Positions 8,848-16,736 are shown, numbered from the stretch's first letter. The stretch: DNA of 64,000 nt from Alphaproteobacteria bacterium (GCA_016124665.1 WGNH01000008.1:62001-126000); one strand, 5' to 3'. The notes: generated by a model not told the origin, from the letters alone. Numbers and translations: made by a program.

Positions 8848-9321
8848 ATGCGTGATCCCCAAGCCCGCAAGCGCGCCCGCAGTCTGCGCCGTGACATGAC
8901 GAAATCGGAAACCGTCTTATGGACCGCACTCAAGGGTCGTGCGCTGGACGGGTGGAAATTCCGCCGCCAGCACCCGGTCGGTCCCTATATTGCCGATTTC
9001 GCCTGCCTTGAGGCGAAGTTGATCGTCGAAGTCGATGGCGCAACACACAACAGCCATGATGAAATCGCCCATGACCGGCAACGGACAGACTTTCTGGAAA
9101 GCCAGGGCTTTGCCATTGTCCGCATCACCAATACCGGCATCTATGAAGACCTCGATGGCATTGTCCGGCAGATATCTGCCGCTCTTGCCCCCTCCGGCCC
9201 TTCGGGCCACCTCCCCCGCAAGCAGGGGAGGACATCGGATATGATTTCGCAACTTTCAACAGAGTCCGAATTGGAAGGTGCGCAGCACTCACGCTCAAAT
9301 AACGGGAGATTCCCCACATGA
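8848..9321 (+). CDS. DUF559 domain protein (PD-(D/E)XK endonuclease-like)
   Basis: DUF559 proteins share the fold of Vsr/very-short-patch-repair and restriction nucleases. Seen here: an N-terminal Arg-rich stretch, then [39 protein letters not shown] and [10 protein letters not shown], holding the Asp...Glu-Val-Asp core, and a C-terminal FAIVRITN strand. The ATG 8848 start uses a GGAGGG that belongs to the flanking repeat. The domain ends near residue 112. The last 45 residues (from about [10 protein letters not shown]) are translation through the right-hand repeat copy and the old thiolase leader, so they are probably not functional. The stop TGA overlaps the thiolase ATG (ATGA). Biological role is unknown; the nuclease activity is inferred from fold. 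Confidence 0.85.
   Translation: MRDPQARKRARSLRRDMTKSETVLWTALKGRALDGWKFRRQHPVGPYIADFACLEAKLIVEVDGATHNSHDEIAHDRQRTDFLESQGFAIVRITNTGIYEDLDGIVRQISAALAPSGPSGHLPRKQGRTSDMISQLSTESELEGAQHSRSNNGRFPT
9187..9239. repeat. Half-copy of the palindromic repeat at the 3' side of the DUF559 gene
   Basis: GCCCCCTCC, GGCCCTTCGGGCC, a CTCCCCC...GGGGAG hairpin and GACATCGG in the same order and orientation as the left half of the copy at 8727. The right half is absent. With copy 1 it brackets the DUF559 gene, and it lies inside that gene's reading frame. Confidence 0.8.
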
Positions 9322-10526
9322 CCGAAGCCTATATCTACGATGCGATGCGCACGCCGCGCGGCAAGGGAAAGAAAAACGGTTCCCTGCATGAAATCACCGC
9401 CCTGCAACTGGCCACACAGGCGCTGCAGGCGATCCGCGACCGCAACAATCTCGACACCAGCCATGTCGATGATGTCGTCCTCGGCTGTGTGTCGCCGGTG
9501 GGTGAGCAGGGCGCGGACATTGCCCGCGCCGCGGTGATCAATGCCGGGTTCGCTGAAAGCACCGCCGGTGTGCAGATCAATCGTTTCTGTGCCTCGGGTC
9601 TGGAAGCGACCAATATGGCCGCGGCGAAAGTCATGTCCGGCGAAGCCGACATGGCGATTGGCGGCGGTGTGGAATCGATGAGCCGCGTGCCGATGGGCTC
9701 GGATGGCGGCGCGATGGCGGCCGATCCGGAGATGGCCTATGATCATTACTTCGTGCCGCAGGGCGTGGGCGCCGACTTGATCGCCACGCTGGGCGGCTAT
9801 TCGCGCGATGATGTCGACGCCTATGCGGTGGAAAGCCAGAAGCGTGCGGGCAAGGCCTGGGAAGAGGGCCGGTTCAAAAAGTCCGTTGTGCCGGTGAAGA
9901 ACCAGCTCGGCCTCGTCCAGCTGGATCATGACGAGCTGATGCGTCCGCAGACCGACATGCAATCGCTGGCCGCGCTCAATCCGGCCTTCCGCGATCTCTC
10001 CGCCTTTGTCGGTTTTGATGCCGTGGCAATCCAGAAATATCCCCAGGTGGAGAAGGTCAATTTCGTCCACCATGCTGGCAATTCCTCCGGCATTGTCGAT
10101 GGGGCCGCGGCGATCCTCGTGGGATCAAAAGAGATGGGCGAGAAGCTCGGCCTCAAGCCGCGTGCGCGCATCGTCTCCATGGCCTCCATCGGTTCGGAAC
10201 CGACCATCATGCTGACCGGCCCGGCCCCGTCGGCGCTGAAAGCGCTGAAGAAAGCCGGCATGAGCGCATCTGACATCGATCTCTACGAGATGAATGAGGC
10301 CTTTGCCTCGGTCGTTCTGCGCTTCATGGACGATATGGGCATTCCGCACGACAAGACCAACGTCAATGGCGGCGCGATCGCCATGGGTCACCCGCTGGGC
10401 GCGACCGGCGCGATGATCCTCGGCACGCTGCTCGACGAGCTGGAGCGCACCGGCCAGTCCACGGGCCTCGCCACGCTGTGCGTTGGCGGCGGCATGGGCA
10501 CGGCGACGATCATCGAGCGGGTTTAA
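9318..10526 (+). CDS. Acetyl-CoA C-acyltransferase (thiolase), beta-oxidation type
   Basis: Thiolytic cleavage of 3-ketoacyl-CoA to acetyl-CoA and a shortened acyl-CoA. The catalytic residues are complete: nucleophile Cys91 in [10 protein letters not shown], His358 in [11 protein letters not shown], and Cys388 in TLCVGGGMG. The length of 402 aa is normal. The start ATG 9318 overlaps the stop of the upstream DUF559 frame. A GGGAGA lies 8 bp upstream, which is probably the ancestral ribosome-binding site. It sits 12 bp before the hydratase/dehydrogenase gene, the usual FadA-FadB partnership, so the two products probably form the trifunctional-type complex. Confidence 0.95.
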   Translation: MTEAYIYDAMRTPRGKGKKNGSLHEITALQLATQALQAIRDRNNLDTSHVDDVVLGCVSPVGEQGADIARAAVINAGFAESTAGVQINRFCASGLEATNMAAAKVMSGEADMAIGGGVESMSRVPMGSDGGAMAADPEMAYDHYFVPQGVGADLIATLGGYSRDDVDAYAVESQKRAGKAWEEGRFKKSVVPVKNQLGLVQLDHDELMRPQTDMQSLAALNPAFRDLSAFVGFDAVAIQKYPQVEKVNFVHHAGNSSGIVDGAAAILVGSKEMGEKLGLKPRARIVSMASIGSEPTIMLTGPAPSALKALKKAGMSASDIDLYEMNEAFASVVLRFMDDMGIPHDKTNVNGGAIAMGHPLGATGAMILGTLLDELERTGQSTGLATLCVGGGMGTATIIERV

Positions 10527-10538
10527 GGAGATATCACA

Positions 10539-12728
10539 ATGAACCATTTCAAATTTGAACTCGACGGTGACGGCATTGCGCTGATCACGTTCGACAGCCC
10601 CAATGTCTCAATGAATGTGCTGTCCGCCGGCGTCATGTCCGAGCTGGGCGAGCTGGTCGAGAAAATCTCGACCGATGACGCCATCAAGGGCGCGGTCATC
10701 ACCTCCGGCAAAAAAGCCTTTTGCGCCGGGGCGGACCTGTCCGAGCTGGGCAGCGGCATGATGGATCTGTCGGGCCTGTCGGAAGACGAGGCCAAGCAGA
10801 AACTCTTCGACATGGCCTTCCGCCTGAATGCGCAGCTGCGACAGCTGGAAACCTGCGGCAAGCCGATTGCGGCGGCCATAAATGGTCTGGCGCTGGGCGG
10901 TGGATTTGAAGTCACGCTGGCCTGTCACTACCGCGTCATGGCGACCGATACCGGGGCCAAGCTGGGCCTGCCGGAAGCGCTGGTCGGCGTTCTGCCGGGC
11001 GGTGGCGGCACACAGCGCTTGCCGCGCCTGATGGGTGTCATGAACGCTGCGCCGATCATGCTGCAGGGCAAGCAGCTGGATGCCGAGAAGGCGAAAGAGC
11101 AGGGCGTCGTCCACGAGATTGCGCCGCTGGCCGAGATTGTCGCCACGGCGAAAGAGCTGGTCAAAGCCGATCCGATGGGCGCAAAGCAGCCATGGGACCA
11201 GGACAAGTTCAAAATGCCGGGCGGGGCGGTCTATACGCCGGCCGGCATGCAGACATTCGGCGCCGCCAATCCGATGCTCTTGAAGGAAACAAAGGGCAAT
11301 TACCCGGCCCAGCGCTATATCCTGTCCTGTGTCTATGAAGGCATCCAGGTGCCGATTGATGCCGGGCTGCGGATTGAAAGCCGCTATTTCACCAAGCTTT
11401 TGATGCGCCCGGAAAGCCGCAACATGATCCGCTCCATCTTCCTGTCCAAGCAGGCACTGGACAAGGGCGGGGCGCGTCCGGCCGGCACACAGCGCGAGGA
11501 CATTTCGAAGATTGCCGTCATCGGCGCCGGCTTCATGGGCGCAGGCATTGCCACCGTCTCGGCCCAGGCCGGGCTGGAAGTCATCCTGATCGACGTCAAC
11601 CAGGAAGGCGCGGACAAGGGCAAGCAGCACGCGATTGACCATTTCGCGAAGGGTGTGGCGCGCGGCAAGGTCACGCAGGAAAAAGCCGATGCCATGGCCG
11701 CCCTGATCACGCCGACCACAGATTATTCCCTGCTGAAGGATTGCGAGCTGGTGGTCGAGGCGGTGTTTGAAAATTCCGAACTCAAACACAAGATCACGAA
11801 AATGGCCGAGGAACACATGGCCGAAGATGCGATCTTCGGCTCCAACACCTCGACCATTCCGATCACCTCGCTGTCGGAAGCCTCCTCGCGGCCGGAGAAT
11901 TTCTGCGGCATCCACTTCTTCTCGCCGGTCGAGAAGATGATGCTGGTGGAAGTCATCGTCGGCGACAAGTCCGGCGACCGTTCCATCTCCCGCGCCATCG
12001 ATTTCGTCACCAGGATCAAGAAGACGCCGATCGTGGTCTCCGACACGCGCGGCTTCTATTGCAATCGCTGCGTGATGCGCTTTGGCGAACAGGGCCTGGC
12101 CATGCTGTCAGAGGGCTATGCCCCGGCGCTGATCGAGAATGGCACCCGCATGGCGGGCATGCCGATGGGCGCGATGGAGCTGATGGACATGACCGCCATC
12201 GATCTGGCCTGGAAAATCCAGGAGCAGACGAAGAAGGATCTCGGTGCGGCCTACGTGGCCGGCAAGTCCGATCCGATCATCACCAAAATGTACGAGCTGG
12301 GGCGCTATGGCCGGAAGACCGGCAAGGGCTTCTATGATTATGCCGAGGACAAGTCGAAGAGCCTGTGGCCGGAGCTCAACCAGTTTGCGGTGGACGGTCT
12401 GAAATCCGTTCAGCCGGACGTGCAGGAAGTGAAGGACCGCATCCTCTATGCGCAAGCCATTGAAGCGGCGCGCTGCATGGAAGAGGGCGTGGTCAAGGAT
12501 CCGCGCGAAGCCGATGTCGGCTCCATCCTGGCTTGGGGCTTTGCGCCCTATACCGGCGGCGTGCTCTCCTTCATCGACACGATTGGCGCCAAGGCCTTTG
12601 TCGAGACAGCCGACCAGATGGCGAAGGATTTCGGCGAGCCGTTCAAGGTGCCGGACCTCCTGCGCGATATGGCCGCAAAGGGCGAGACCTTCTATGGCCG
12701 CTTTGGCGGGAAGAAGAAGGCAGCTTAG
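10539..12728 (+). CDS. Bifunctional enoyl-CoA hydratase / 3-hydroxyacyl-CoA dehydrogenase (FadB/FadJ-like)
   Basis: Carries out hydration of enoyl-CoA and NAD-dependent oxidation of the hydroxyacyl-CoA. The crotonase domain (residues 1 to about 190) has the oxyanion segments KAFCAGADLSEL and NGLALGGGFEVTLACHYRV and the catalytic-Glu region GLPEALVGVLPGGGGTQRLP. A Rossmann domain starts near residue 324 (IAVIGAGFMGAGIA). The C-terminal dehydrogenase domains include ENFCGIHFFSPVEKM and TRGFYCNRCV. At 729 aa it has FadB/FadJ length. Its stop is followed after 5 bp by an AT-rich, unrelated gene, so the original operon probably ended here. Confidence 0.95.
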   Translation: MNHFKFELDGDGIALITFDSPNVSMNVLSAGVMSELGELVEKISTDDAIKGAVITSGKKAFCAGADLSELGSGMMDLSGLSEDEAKQKLFDMAFRLNAQLRQLETCGKPIAAAINGLALGGGFEVTLACHYRVMATDTGAKLGLPEALVGVLPGGGGTQRLPRLMGVMNAAPIMLQGKQLDAEKAKEQGVVHEIAPLAEIVATAKELVKADPMGAKQPWDQDKFKMPGGAVYTPAGMQTFGAANPMLLKETKGNYPAQRYILSCVYEGIQVPIDAGLRIESRYFTKLLMRPESRNMIRSIFLSKQALDKGGARPAGTQREDISKIAVIGAGFMGAGIATVSAQAGLEVILIDVNQEGADKGKQHAIDHFAKGVARGKVTQEKADAMAALITPTTDYSLLKDCELVVEAVFENSELKHKITKMAEEHMAEDAIFGSNTSTIPITSLSEASSRPENFCGIHFFSPVEKMMLVEVIVGDKSGDRSISRAIDFVTRIKKTPIVVSDTRGFYCNRCVMRFGEQGLAMLSEGYAPALIENGTRMAGMPMGAMELMDMTAIDLAWKIQEQTKKDLGAAYVAGKSDPIITKMYELGRYGRKTGKGFYDYAEDKSKSLWPELNQFAVDGLKSVQPDVQEVKDRILYAQAIEAARCMEEGVVKDPREADVGSILAWGFAPYTGGVLSFIDTIGAKAFVETADQMAKDFGEPFKVPDLLRDMAAKGETFYGRFGGKKKAA

Positions 12729-12733
12729 GTTAA

Positions 12734-13396
12734 TTGGCTATCGTCTACCATTTTCTACCGAGCAAATTCGGTATTGATGACCTTCAGAGGAGGCGGGTGA
12801 AAATTGCCCGCCTCCGTGAGGTAAACGATCCATTTGAACTTTTCAGCGTGCAGCTTGACGACAGACGGCAAAGGGAAACCTTCGAGCGCCATAAAGATTC
12901 AATGTCACAAAGATATGGATTGCTTTGCTTCGCGCCGGATTGGTCGAGCCCACCAATGTGGACGCACTATGCAGAAAATCATGTAGGGTTTGCTCTTGGA
13001 TTTGAAATTGCCGACGAAGTATTGATCCGCATCAAATACAATAAGGAAAGAATTCGCGTCACTGCCAAACAAATTGAGCGCATGGAAAAGGCAGATGGAC
13101 AACAACGGATGCTCGAATTGCTGACAACTAAGTCTGATCATTGGAGCTACGAACGTGAGCTCCGATGCTTCCCTCGGCTGCGTCAAGCTGACCCTGAAAC
13201 CGGCATGTATTTCAAGTCGTTTGAGGACAATGACATCGAGCTTCGAGAGGTGATATTGGGCTATAAATGCGAACAAAAATACGAGGAAATCACCAAAATA
13301 GTGGAAGGATGGAGTTCAAGAGTTGCTATTAAGCGTGCTCGCCCTGCGTTCACCAAGTATGCAATGGTTGAGCAGCAGAATGTTAAATTTCGCTGA
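12734..13396 (+). CDS. DUF2971 domain protein, AT-rich cargo gene
   Basis: A 220-aa protein of the DUF2971 family. Seen here: YHFLPSKFGIDDLQRRRVKI, REVNDPFEL, YGLLCFAPDWSSPPMWTHY, HVGFALGFEI and YERELRCFPRL, the recurring blocks of the family. Function is not established; such genes are common in variable regions and near defence genes. The start is TTG 12734 with only a weak upstream AGG; no ATG gives the full N-terminal block. Codon use is clearly more AT-rich (AAA, ATT, GAA) than any neighbour, which indicates recent acquisition. It lies directly behind the beta-oxidation operon and before a terminator and two dispersed repeats, so it may be transcribed by read-through. Confidence 0.8.
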   Translation: MAIVYHFLPSKFGIDDLQRRRVKIARLREVNDPFELFSVQLDDRRQRETFERHKDSMSQRYGLLCFAPDWSSPPMWTHYAENHVGFALGFEIADEVLIRIKYNKERIRVTAKQIERMEKADGQQRMLELLTTKSDHWSYERELRCFPRLRQADPETGMYFKSFEDNDIELREVILGYKCEQKYEEITKIVEGWSSRVAIKRARPAFTKYAMVEQQNVKFR

Positions 13397-13451
13397 TCTG
13401 AAAAATTTGGTTTCTGCGTAAACCGGAGGGACCGGGAGCAACGCAGGGAAG

Positions 13452-13482
13452 AGCCGGGCGCTGAAAGGCGTCCGGCTTTTTT
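13452..13482 (+). terminator. Rho-independent terminator after the DUF2971 gene
   Basis: AGCCGG-GCGC, a short TGAAA loop, GGCG-T-CCGGCT and a run of six T. It probably ends the extended beta-oxidation/DUF2971 transcript. Confidence 0.8.
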
Positions 13483-13492
13483 GTGGCGCTTT

Positions 13493-13586
13493 GCCCCCCT
13501 CGCCGCTGCGCGGCACTCCCCCCGTGAACGGGGGGAAAAAGACGGTTGTGCGGTTTCTTCCCCCGTTCACGGGGGAGGGAAGGGCG
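13493..13586. repeat. Multi-hairpin palindromic repeat, diverged copy without nuclease gene
   Basis: Starts GCCCCCCTC, then a GCCGCTGCGCGGC hairpin, CTCCCCCCGTGAACGGGGGGA, a central spacer, and CCCCCGTTCACGGGGGAG. The order and outer C-rich arm match the copy at 8727, but hairpin loops and spacer differ, so the structure is conserved better than the sequence. Confidence 0.75.
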
Positions 13587-13603
13587 CTGGACAGATCCAA
13601 ACA

Positions 13604-13705
13604 CGTCATCCCGGACGGAGCGTAGCGACGATCCGACCCATGCTGTAAGGGTGACGTTACGGAATGGGTTCCGGGTTCGCGCCCGCGGCGCGCCCCGGAA
13701 TGACG
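13604..13705. repeat. Dispersed inverted-repeat element with CGTCATCCCGG / CCGGAATGACG ends
   Basis: Terminal arms at 13604-13614 and 13695-13705 match at 10 of 11 positions. Inside are GGAGCGTAGCGACGATCC and GGGTTCCGGGTTCGCGCC, the hallmark of an intergenic repeat family widespread in alphaproteobacterial genomes. It has no coding capacity. It lies 17 bp after the previous repeat. Confidence 0.75.
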
Positions 13706-13782
13706 AAGCGAAAGGTGGCAAAAACCCGTTGCGCCCTACCTCCACGAAAAATAATCCGTATTTGGACTTTTCCCCGGAAAGC

Positions 13783-13803
13783 GATTCGTTATCCACACGA
13801 ATC
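13783..13803. promoter_or_regulatory. DnaA box inside a perfect dyad flanked by two GANTC sites
   Basis: GATTCGT and ACGAATC (7-bp perfect arms) surround the loop. TTATCCACA at 13789-13797 is an exact match to the canonical DnaA box. Each arm carries a CcrM methylation site (GATTC and GAATC). Function is unproven; it could be a cell-cycle-sensitive promoter element or a DnaA titration site. Confidence 0.5.
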
Positions 13804-14180
13804 GAAGGGGGATTGATTGACCGGGGAGTGTTTCAGGCGTTTCCTTCAGTCATCGGGAGACACCGGGATCTGGCCCTCACAGGACAGATCAACGGAAACC
13901 GGTCCTCCGGGACGCAGCGCTGGTGCAAGCCATGCCGAAGCGACCGGACGGGTCTTGAAGGGGTGTCACAGCTCCGGAAAAGACAGGTTTCGGACAACGG
14001 GCCGGACAGCAGAGCGATCTGCAGACCGGATACCGGGACGAGACCAGCAACGGGGAAAGACCGGAAACGGAAAATCCCCCCGCGCCGCCGCCCGCCGCTA
14101 TCCTCGAAAGAGGGAAGAGACGGGCGGTTGGTGTATGCGGCAGGCCCGCTGTCCCTGTCTTCCGATGTCAGCCGCGCCGT
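13804..14180 (+). other. Non-coding region, possible structured RNA
   Basis: About 380 bp with no convincing gene on either strand. GGGGGATT at 13807-13814 can pair with AATCCCCC at 14073-14080, and GTTTC (13830-13834) with GAAAC (14064-14068), which would close a roughly 274-nt RNA. The interior repeats the tract ACCGG/GCCGG/CCGGA many times, giving several possible short hairpins. No match to the RNase P, tmRNA, SRP or 6S signature motifs was recognised. The open plus-strand frames give low-complexity Arg/Ser/Gly-rich peptides typical of non-coding GC-rich DNA. Confidence 0.3.
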
Positions 14181-14807
14181 TCATGTCTTTCCGCGCGGCT
14201 CGCTATCGGCCTCTTCATTTTCGTCTTCGGCTTTCAGCGCCTCACGTTGCTGTTGCAGGGCGTCCGGATAAGAGCGGACATCGCCGAATTCGAGGAAGGT
14301 ATCATAGCGCTTGTGCGTGCCCTTTACCCGCTCGGCATGCTTGATCGGGCACCAGTATTGCTCGGTGCGCGAAGCGATCTCCAGGACATAGGCCAGAACG
14401 CCATTGGCATAGGCGCAATAGGTGCAGTTGATCTTCTGCATGACATTCAGATAAGCGAGGCGGTGGCGGTCGAAGACGACATAGTCGCGGCGTCTGACCT
14501 GCCTTATGCCATAGACGCGGAAACAGACCGCCTGGAAGGCGCTGGCGAAAATATCCAGCAGGACCAGCGGGATCGTCACCGCATAGATGAAGGGCGAAGT
14601 GAGGATTTCCCAGAAGCCCGATGACGCGAAAAAGCGCCCGGCGGAGATTTTCAGCTTGCGCTGGCGTTCCTTGACCTCGCGGCTGAAGACCGCCCGACCG
14701 TGTGACCATTTGTATTCCAGATCGCGGCGGCGCTCGATCAGCTTTTCTTCCAGCTGGGCTTCCAGTTCCCGGATCCGGGCGGCAAGGGCGTTGATCTCGG
14801 ATTTCAT
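14181..14807 (-). CDS. Membrane protein with conserved NCTYC motif, unknown function
   Basis: 208 aa from ATG 14807. Residues 1-55 are a charged coiled coil (ALAARIRELEAQLEEKL). A hydrophobic hairpin spans about residues 66-98. A cytosolic-type domain then holds the block NCTYCAYANGVLAY (Cys128, Cys131) and YWCPIKHAERV (Cys153). Three closely spaced cysteines with a nearby His suggest a metal or iron-sulphur site, but this is inference. The tail is acidic and Lys-rich. The same block occurs in uncharacterised alphaproteobacterial proteins, to my recollection. The start choice removes a basic 26-residue extension up to 14885 that lacks protein-like character. It stands alone, with its 3' end facing the non-coding region at 13.8-14.2 kb. 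Confidence 0.75.
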   Translation of the reverse strand: MKSEINALAARIRELEAQLEEKLIERRRDLEYKWSHGRAVFSREVKERQRKLKISAGRFFASSGFWEILTSPFIYAVTIPLVLLDIFASAFQAVCFRVYGIRQVRRRDYVVFDRHRLAYLNVMQKINCTYCAYANGVLAYVLEIASRTEQYWCPIKHAERVKGTHKRYDTFLEFGDVRSYPDALQQQREALKAEDENEEADSEPRGKT

Positions 14808-14974
14808 GTTGTGGCCCCCATTGGCGTCGCGGCGACAACCGGCGCGGCAGACATGTACGGTCACATGCCCGGTGCGAAGCTGCAAGCTGTGTTGAGAGAC
14901 ATTCCGGACAGGCGATTGCGCCTGAAGGATAAAGCCGGGCTCCGGGCTCGCACGGAGGTGAAGTCTCTTACCGG

Positions 14975-14993
14975 TTATTCATGTGATGAATAA
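14975..14993. promoter_or_regulatory. Perfect 8-bp dyad upstream of the amidohydrolase gene
   Basis: TTATTCAT-GTG-ATGAATAA, perfectly symmetric, AT-rich in a GC-rich context, 42 bp before the amidohydrolase ATG. Size and position are typical of an operator for a dimeric repressor or activator. No cognate regulator can be named. Confidence 0.45.
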
Positions 14994-15035
14994 TTCCGCG
15001 GCCGATAGGATTGCCGCAAAAACGGGGAGAGACGC

Positions 15036-16535
15036 ATGAGCGACTGGTTCAGGGCTGATAAAGACGCCAAGGGTCAACTGGCAGGGCCGCGCGAGGCCGG
15101 CCTGCCGATTCCGACACGGATCATGTCCAATGGCGAGTATTCGCCGCTGCCGCAGACGGAGGACCAGCGGCGGGTCGAGGCCGCGCTTTTTGATCTGGCC
15201 GACCGCTTTGCGCCCCGGCTCGACATGAACCGGCGGCGTTTCCTGCAATCGAGCTTCGGCATGGCGGCGGCATTCGGCGCGCTCAATTCCGTTTTCGGAA
15301 CGAGTTATGCCGTGGCCCAGGACGAGATCGCCGATACGGGCGCGGCCGCAGAATGGGCAGCGCGTCATGCCGGCCAGTTCATTTTCGACGGGCATCTGCA
15401 TTTTGTTCATGATGCGTATGACTGGCCGGGCATTCTGGGTTTCCGCAATGCTGCGCGTTTCATGCAGGCGGATGGCATTCCGCAACGCGACCCGGACTTT
15501 GACGATGTGAAGTTCGAGAATTTCGTCAAGGAGGTCTATTTCGACAGCGATACGACGGTGGGGATTGTCTCGACCGCGACGTCGGATGATCCGGCGCGCC
15601 GTTTCCTGACCAATGAGCAGATTGCCGGCGATGTGGCCCGTTTGAATTCCGCGGCCGGATCACGGCGCCTGATGGGGCATGCCGCTTTCCATCCCGGTGC
15701 GGATGGCTGGTGGGACGCGCTTGAAGAAGCGATCGAGGTGCACCGCCCGATCAGCTGGAAGGGCTATACGGTGGGCGACCCCCTGTCGCCGACCTCGATT
15801 GCCCCCTGGCGCCTGGATGACGAGGATCTCGTCTATCCCGCCTATGAGCGCATGGTGGAGGCGGGGATCACCAATGTCTGCATCCACAAGGGCCTGATGC
15901 CGGCCGATTATGCCACGCGCATGCCGGATCTCTGGCCCTATGCCACGGTGGACGATGTCGGCAAGGCGGCGCAGGACTGGCCGCAGCTGAACTTCATCAT
16001 CTATCACGCCGCCATGCGGCCGGTGGTGATGTTCGATCCCGGATTTATCGCGGCGTTCGAGGAGACCGGACGGATGGAATGGGTCAGTGATCTGGCCGAT
16101 ATCCCGGACCGGTTCGGCGTCTCCAATGTCTATGCCGATGTGGGCACGAGTTTCGGGCAGGGGGCGATCACGCAGCCGCGCCTGGCGGCGGCCATGATGT
16201 CGATTCTGGTGAAGGGGCTGGGCGGAGATCATGTGTTGTGGGGGACGGATGCCGTCTGGTGGGGGTCCCCGCAATGGCAGATCGAGGCCTTCCGCCGGAT
16301 CGAGGTGGCCGCCGATCTTCAGGACCGGTTCGGCCTTCCCGCCCTGGGCGCATCGGATGGCGAATTAAAGACCCGCATTTTCGGACTGAATTCTGCCGAT
16401 CTCTATGGTTTTTCCGGTGCGGAACGGACGGTGGCGCATTATGCGGATGACCGCCTGTCGCAGCACAAGGCCGATTATCTGCGCGATGGTGCGGACCGGT
16501 CGAACGCCTATTACGGATTTATCACCGGCGAATAG
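15036..16535 (+). CDS. Amidohydrolase-family (amidohydrolase_2) protein with internal Tat-type signal
   Basis: A TIM-barrel metal-dependent hydrolase, 499 aa. HxH is seen in FDGHLHFVHD. The later strands supply WKGYTVGD, CIHKGL, FIIYHAAMRP and GTDAVWWGSPQWQIEAF, with Lys, two His and Asp ligands in the expected order. A twin-arginine motif, MNRRRFLQSSFGMAAAFG, begins at residue 64 instead of the N-terminus and is followed by an AQ cleavage-like site near residue 95. GGGGAGAG 6 bp before ATG 15036 makes that start convincing, so the protein has a 63-residue pre-region before the Tat signal (see findings). The substrate is unknown; the family includes decarboxylases and hydrolases of cyclic acids. 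Confidence 0.85.
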   Translation: MSDWFRADKDAKGQLAGPREAGLPIPTRIMSNGEYSPLPQTEDQRRVEAALFDLADRFAPRLDMNRRRFLQSSFGMAAAFGALNSVFGTSYAVAQDEIADTGAAAEWAARHAGQFIFDGHLHFVHDAYDWPGILGFRNAARFMQADGIPQRDPDFDDVKFENFVKEVYFDSDTTVGIVSTATSDDPARRFLTNEQIAGDVARLNSAAGSRRLMGHAAFHPGADGWWDALEEAIEVHRPISWKGYTVGDPLSPTSIAPWRLDDEDLVYPAYERMVEAGITNVCIHKGLMPADYATRMPDLWPYATVDDVGKAAQDWPQLNFIIYHAAMRPVVMFDPGFIAAFEETGRMEWVSDLADIPDRFGVSNVYADVGTSFGQGAITQPRLAAAMMSILVKGLGGDHVLWGTDAVWWGSPQWQIEAFRRIEVAADLQDRFGLPALGASDGELKTRIFGLNSADLYGFSGAERTVAHYADDRLSQHKADYLRDGADRSNAYYGFITGE

Positions 16536-16736
16536 GCCGCTTCACCTGCGGTCCGCGGAGGCGTAATCCCCGCCGCTTCTTCCGGGTGGTAGACTGGTGC
16601 CGCTGGCGTCGTTGTGTCCCCGTCCGGCCTGCATTCCGGTCCTGCTGCTGCCGCCATAATTGTAGTAGTAGGAGGAGTCGAAAACGCAAAAACTGGAAAA
16701 ATGTGGCAATTCACGCCGCATTGCGGGGATAAGCAG

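Noticed and set aside
8727-9239. CRISPR array
   Set aside because: The repeats are palindromic, unequal in length and not regularly spaced; no cas gene is present.
8710-14180. Classical insertion sequence or prophage
   Set aside because: There is no transposase, integrase or phage structural gene; the accessory character is limited to repeats, DUF559 and DUF2971.
13546-14344. Plus-strand open frames across the repeats and the non-coding region
   Set aside because: They translate repeat sequence and low-complexity Arg/Ser/Gly/Pro text, have no ribosome-binding site and run into the antisense of the minus-strand membrane protein gene.
14808-14885. 26-residue N-terminal extension of the NCTYC membrane protein
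   Set aside because: It is basic and Cys-rich without protein-like character; ATG 14807 begins the coiled coil directly.
16511-16736. Minus-strand small frame with Tyr/Gly/Ala-rich product, and plus-strand extension of the methyltransferase
   Set aside because: Both are low complexity and lack ribosome-binding sites or conserved blocks; ATG 16737 explains the methyltransferase.
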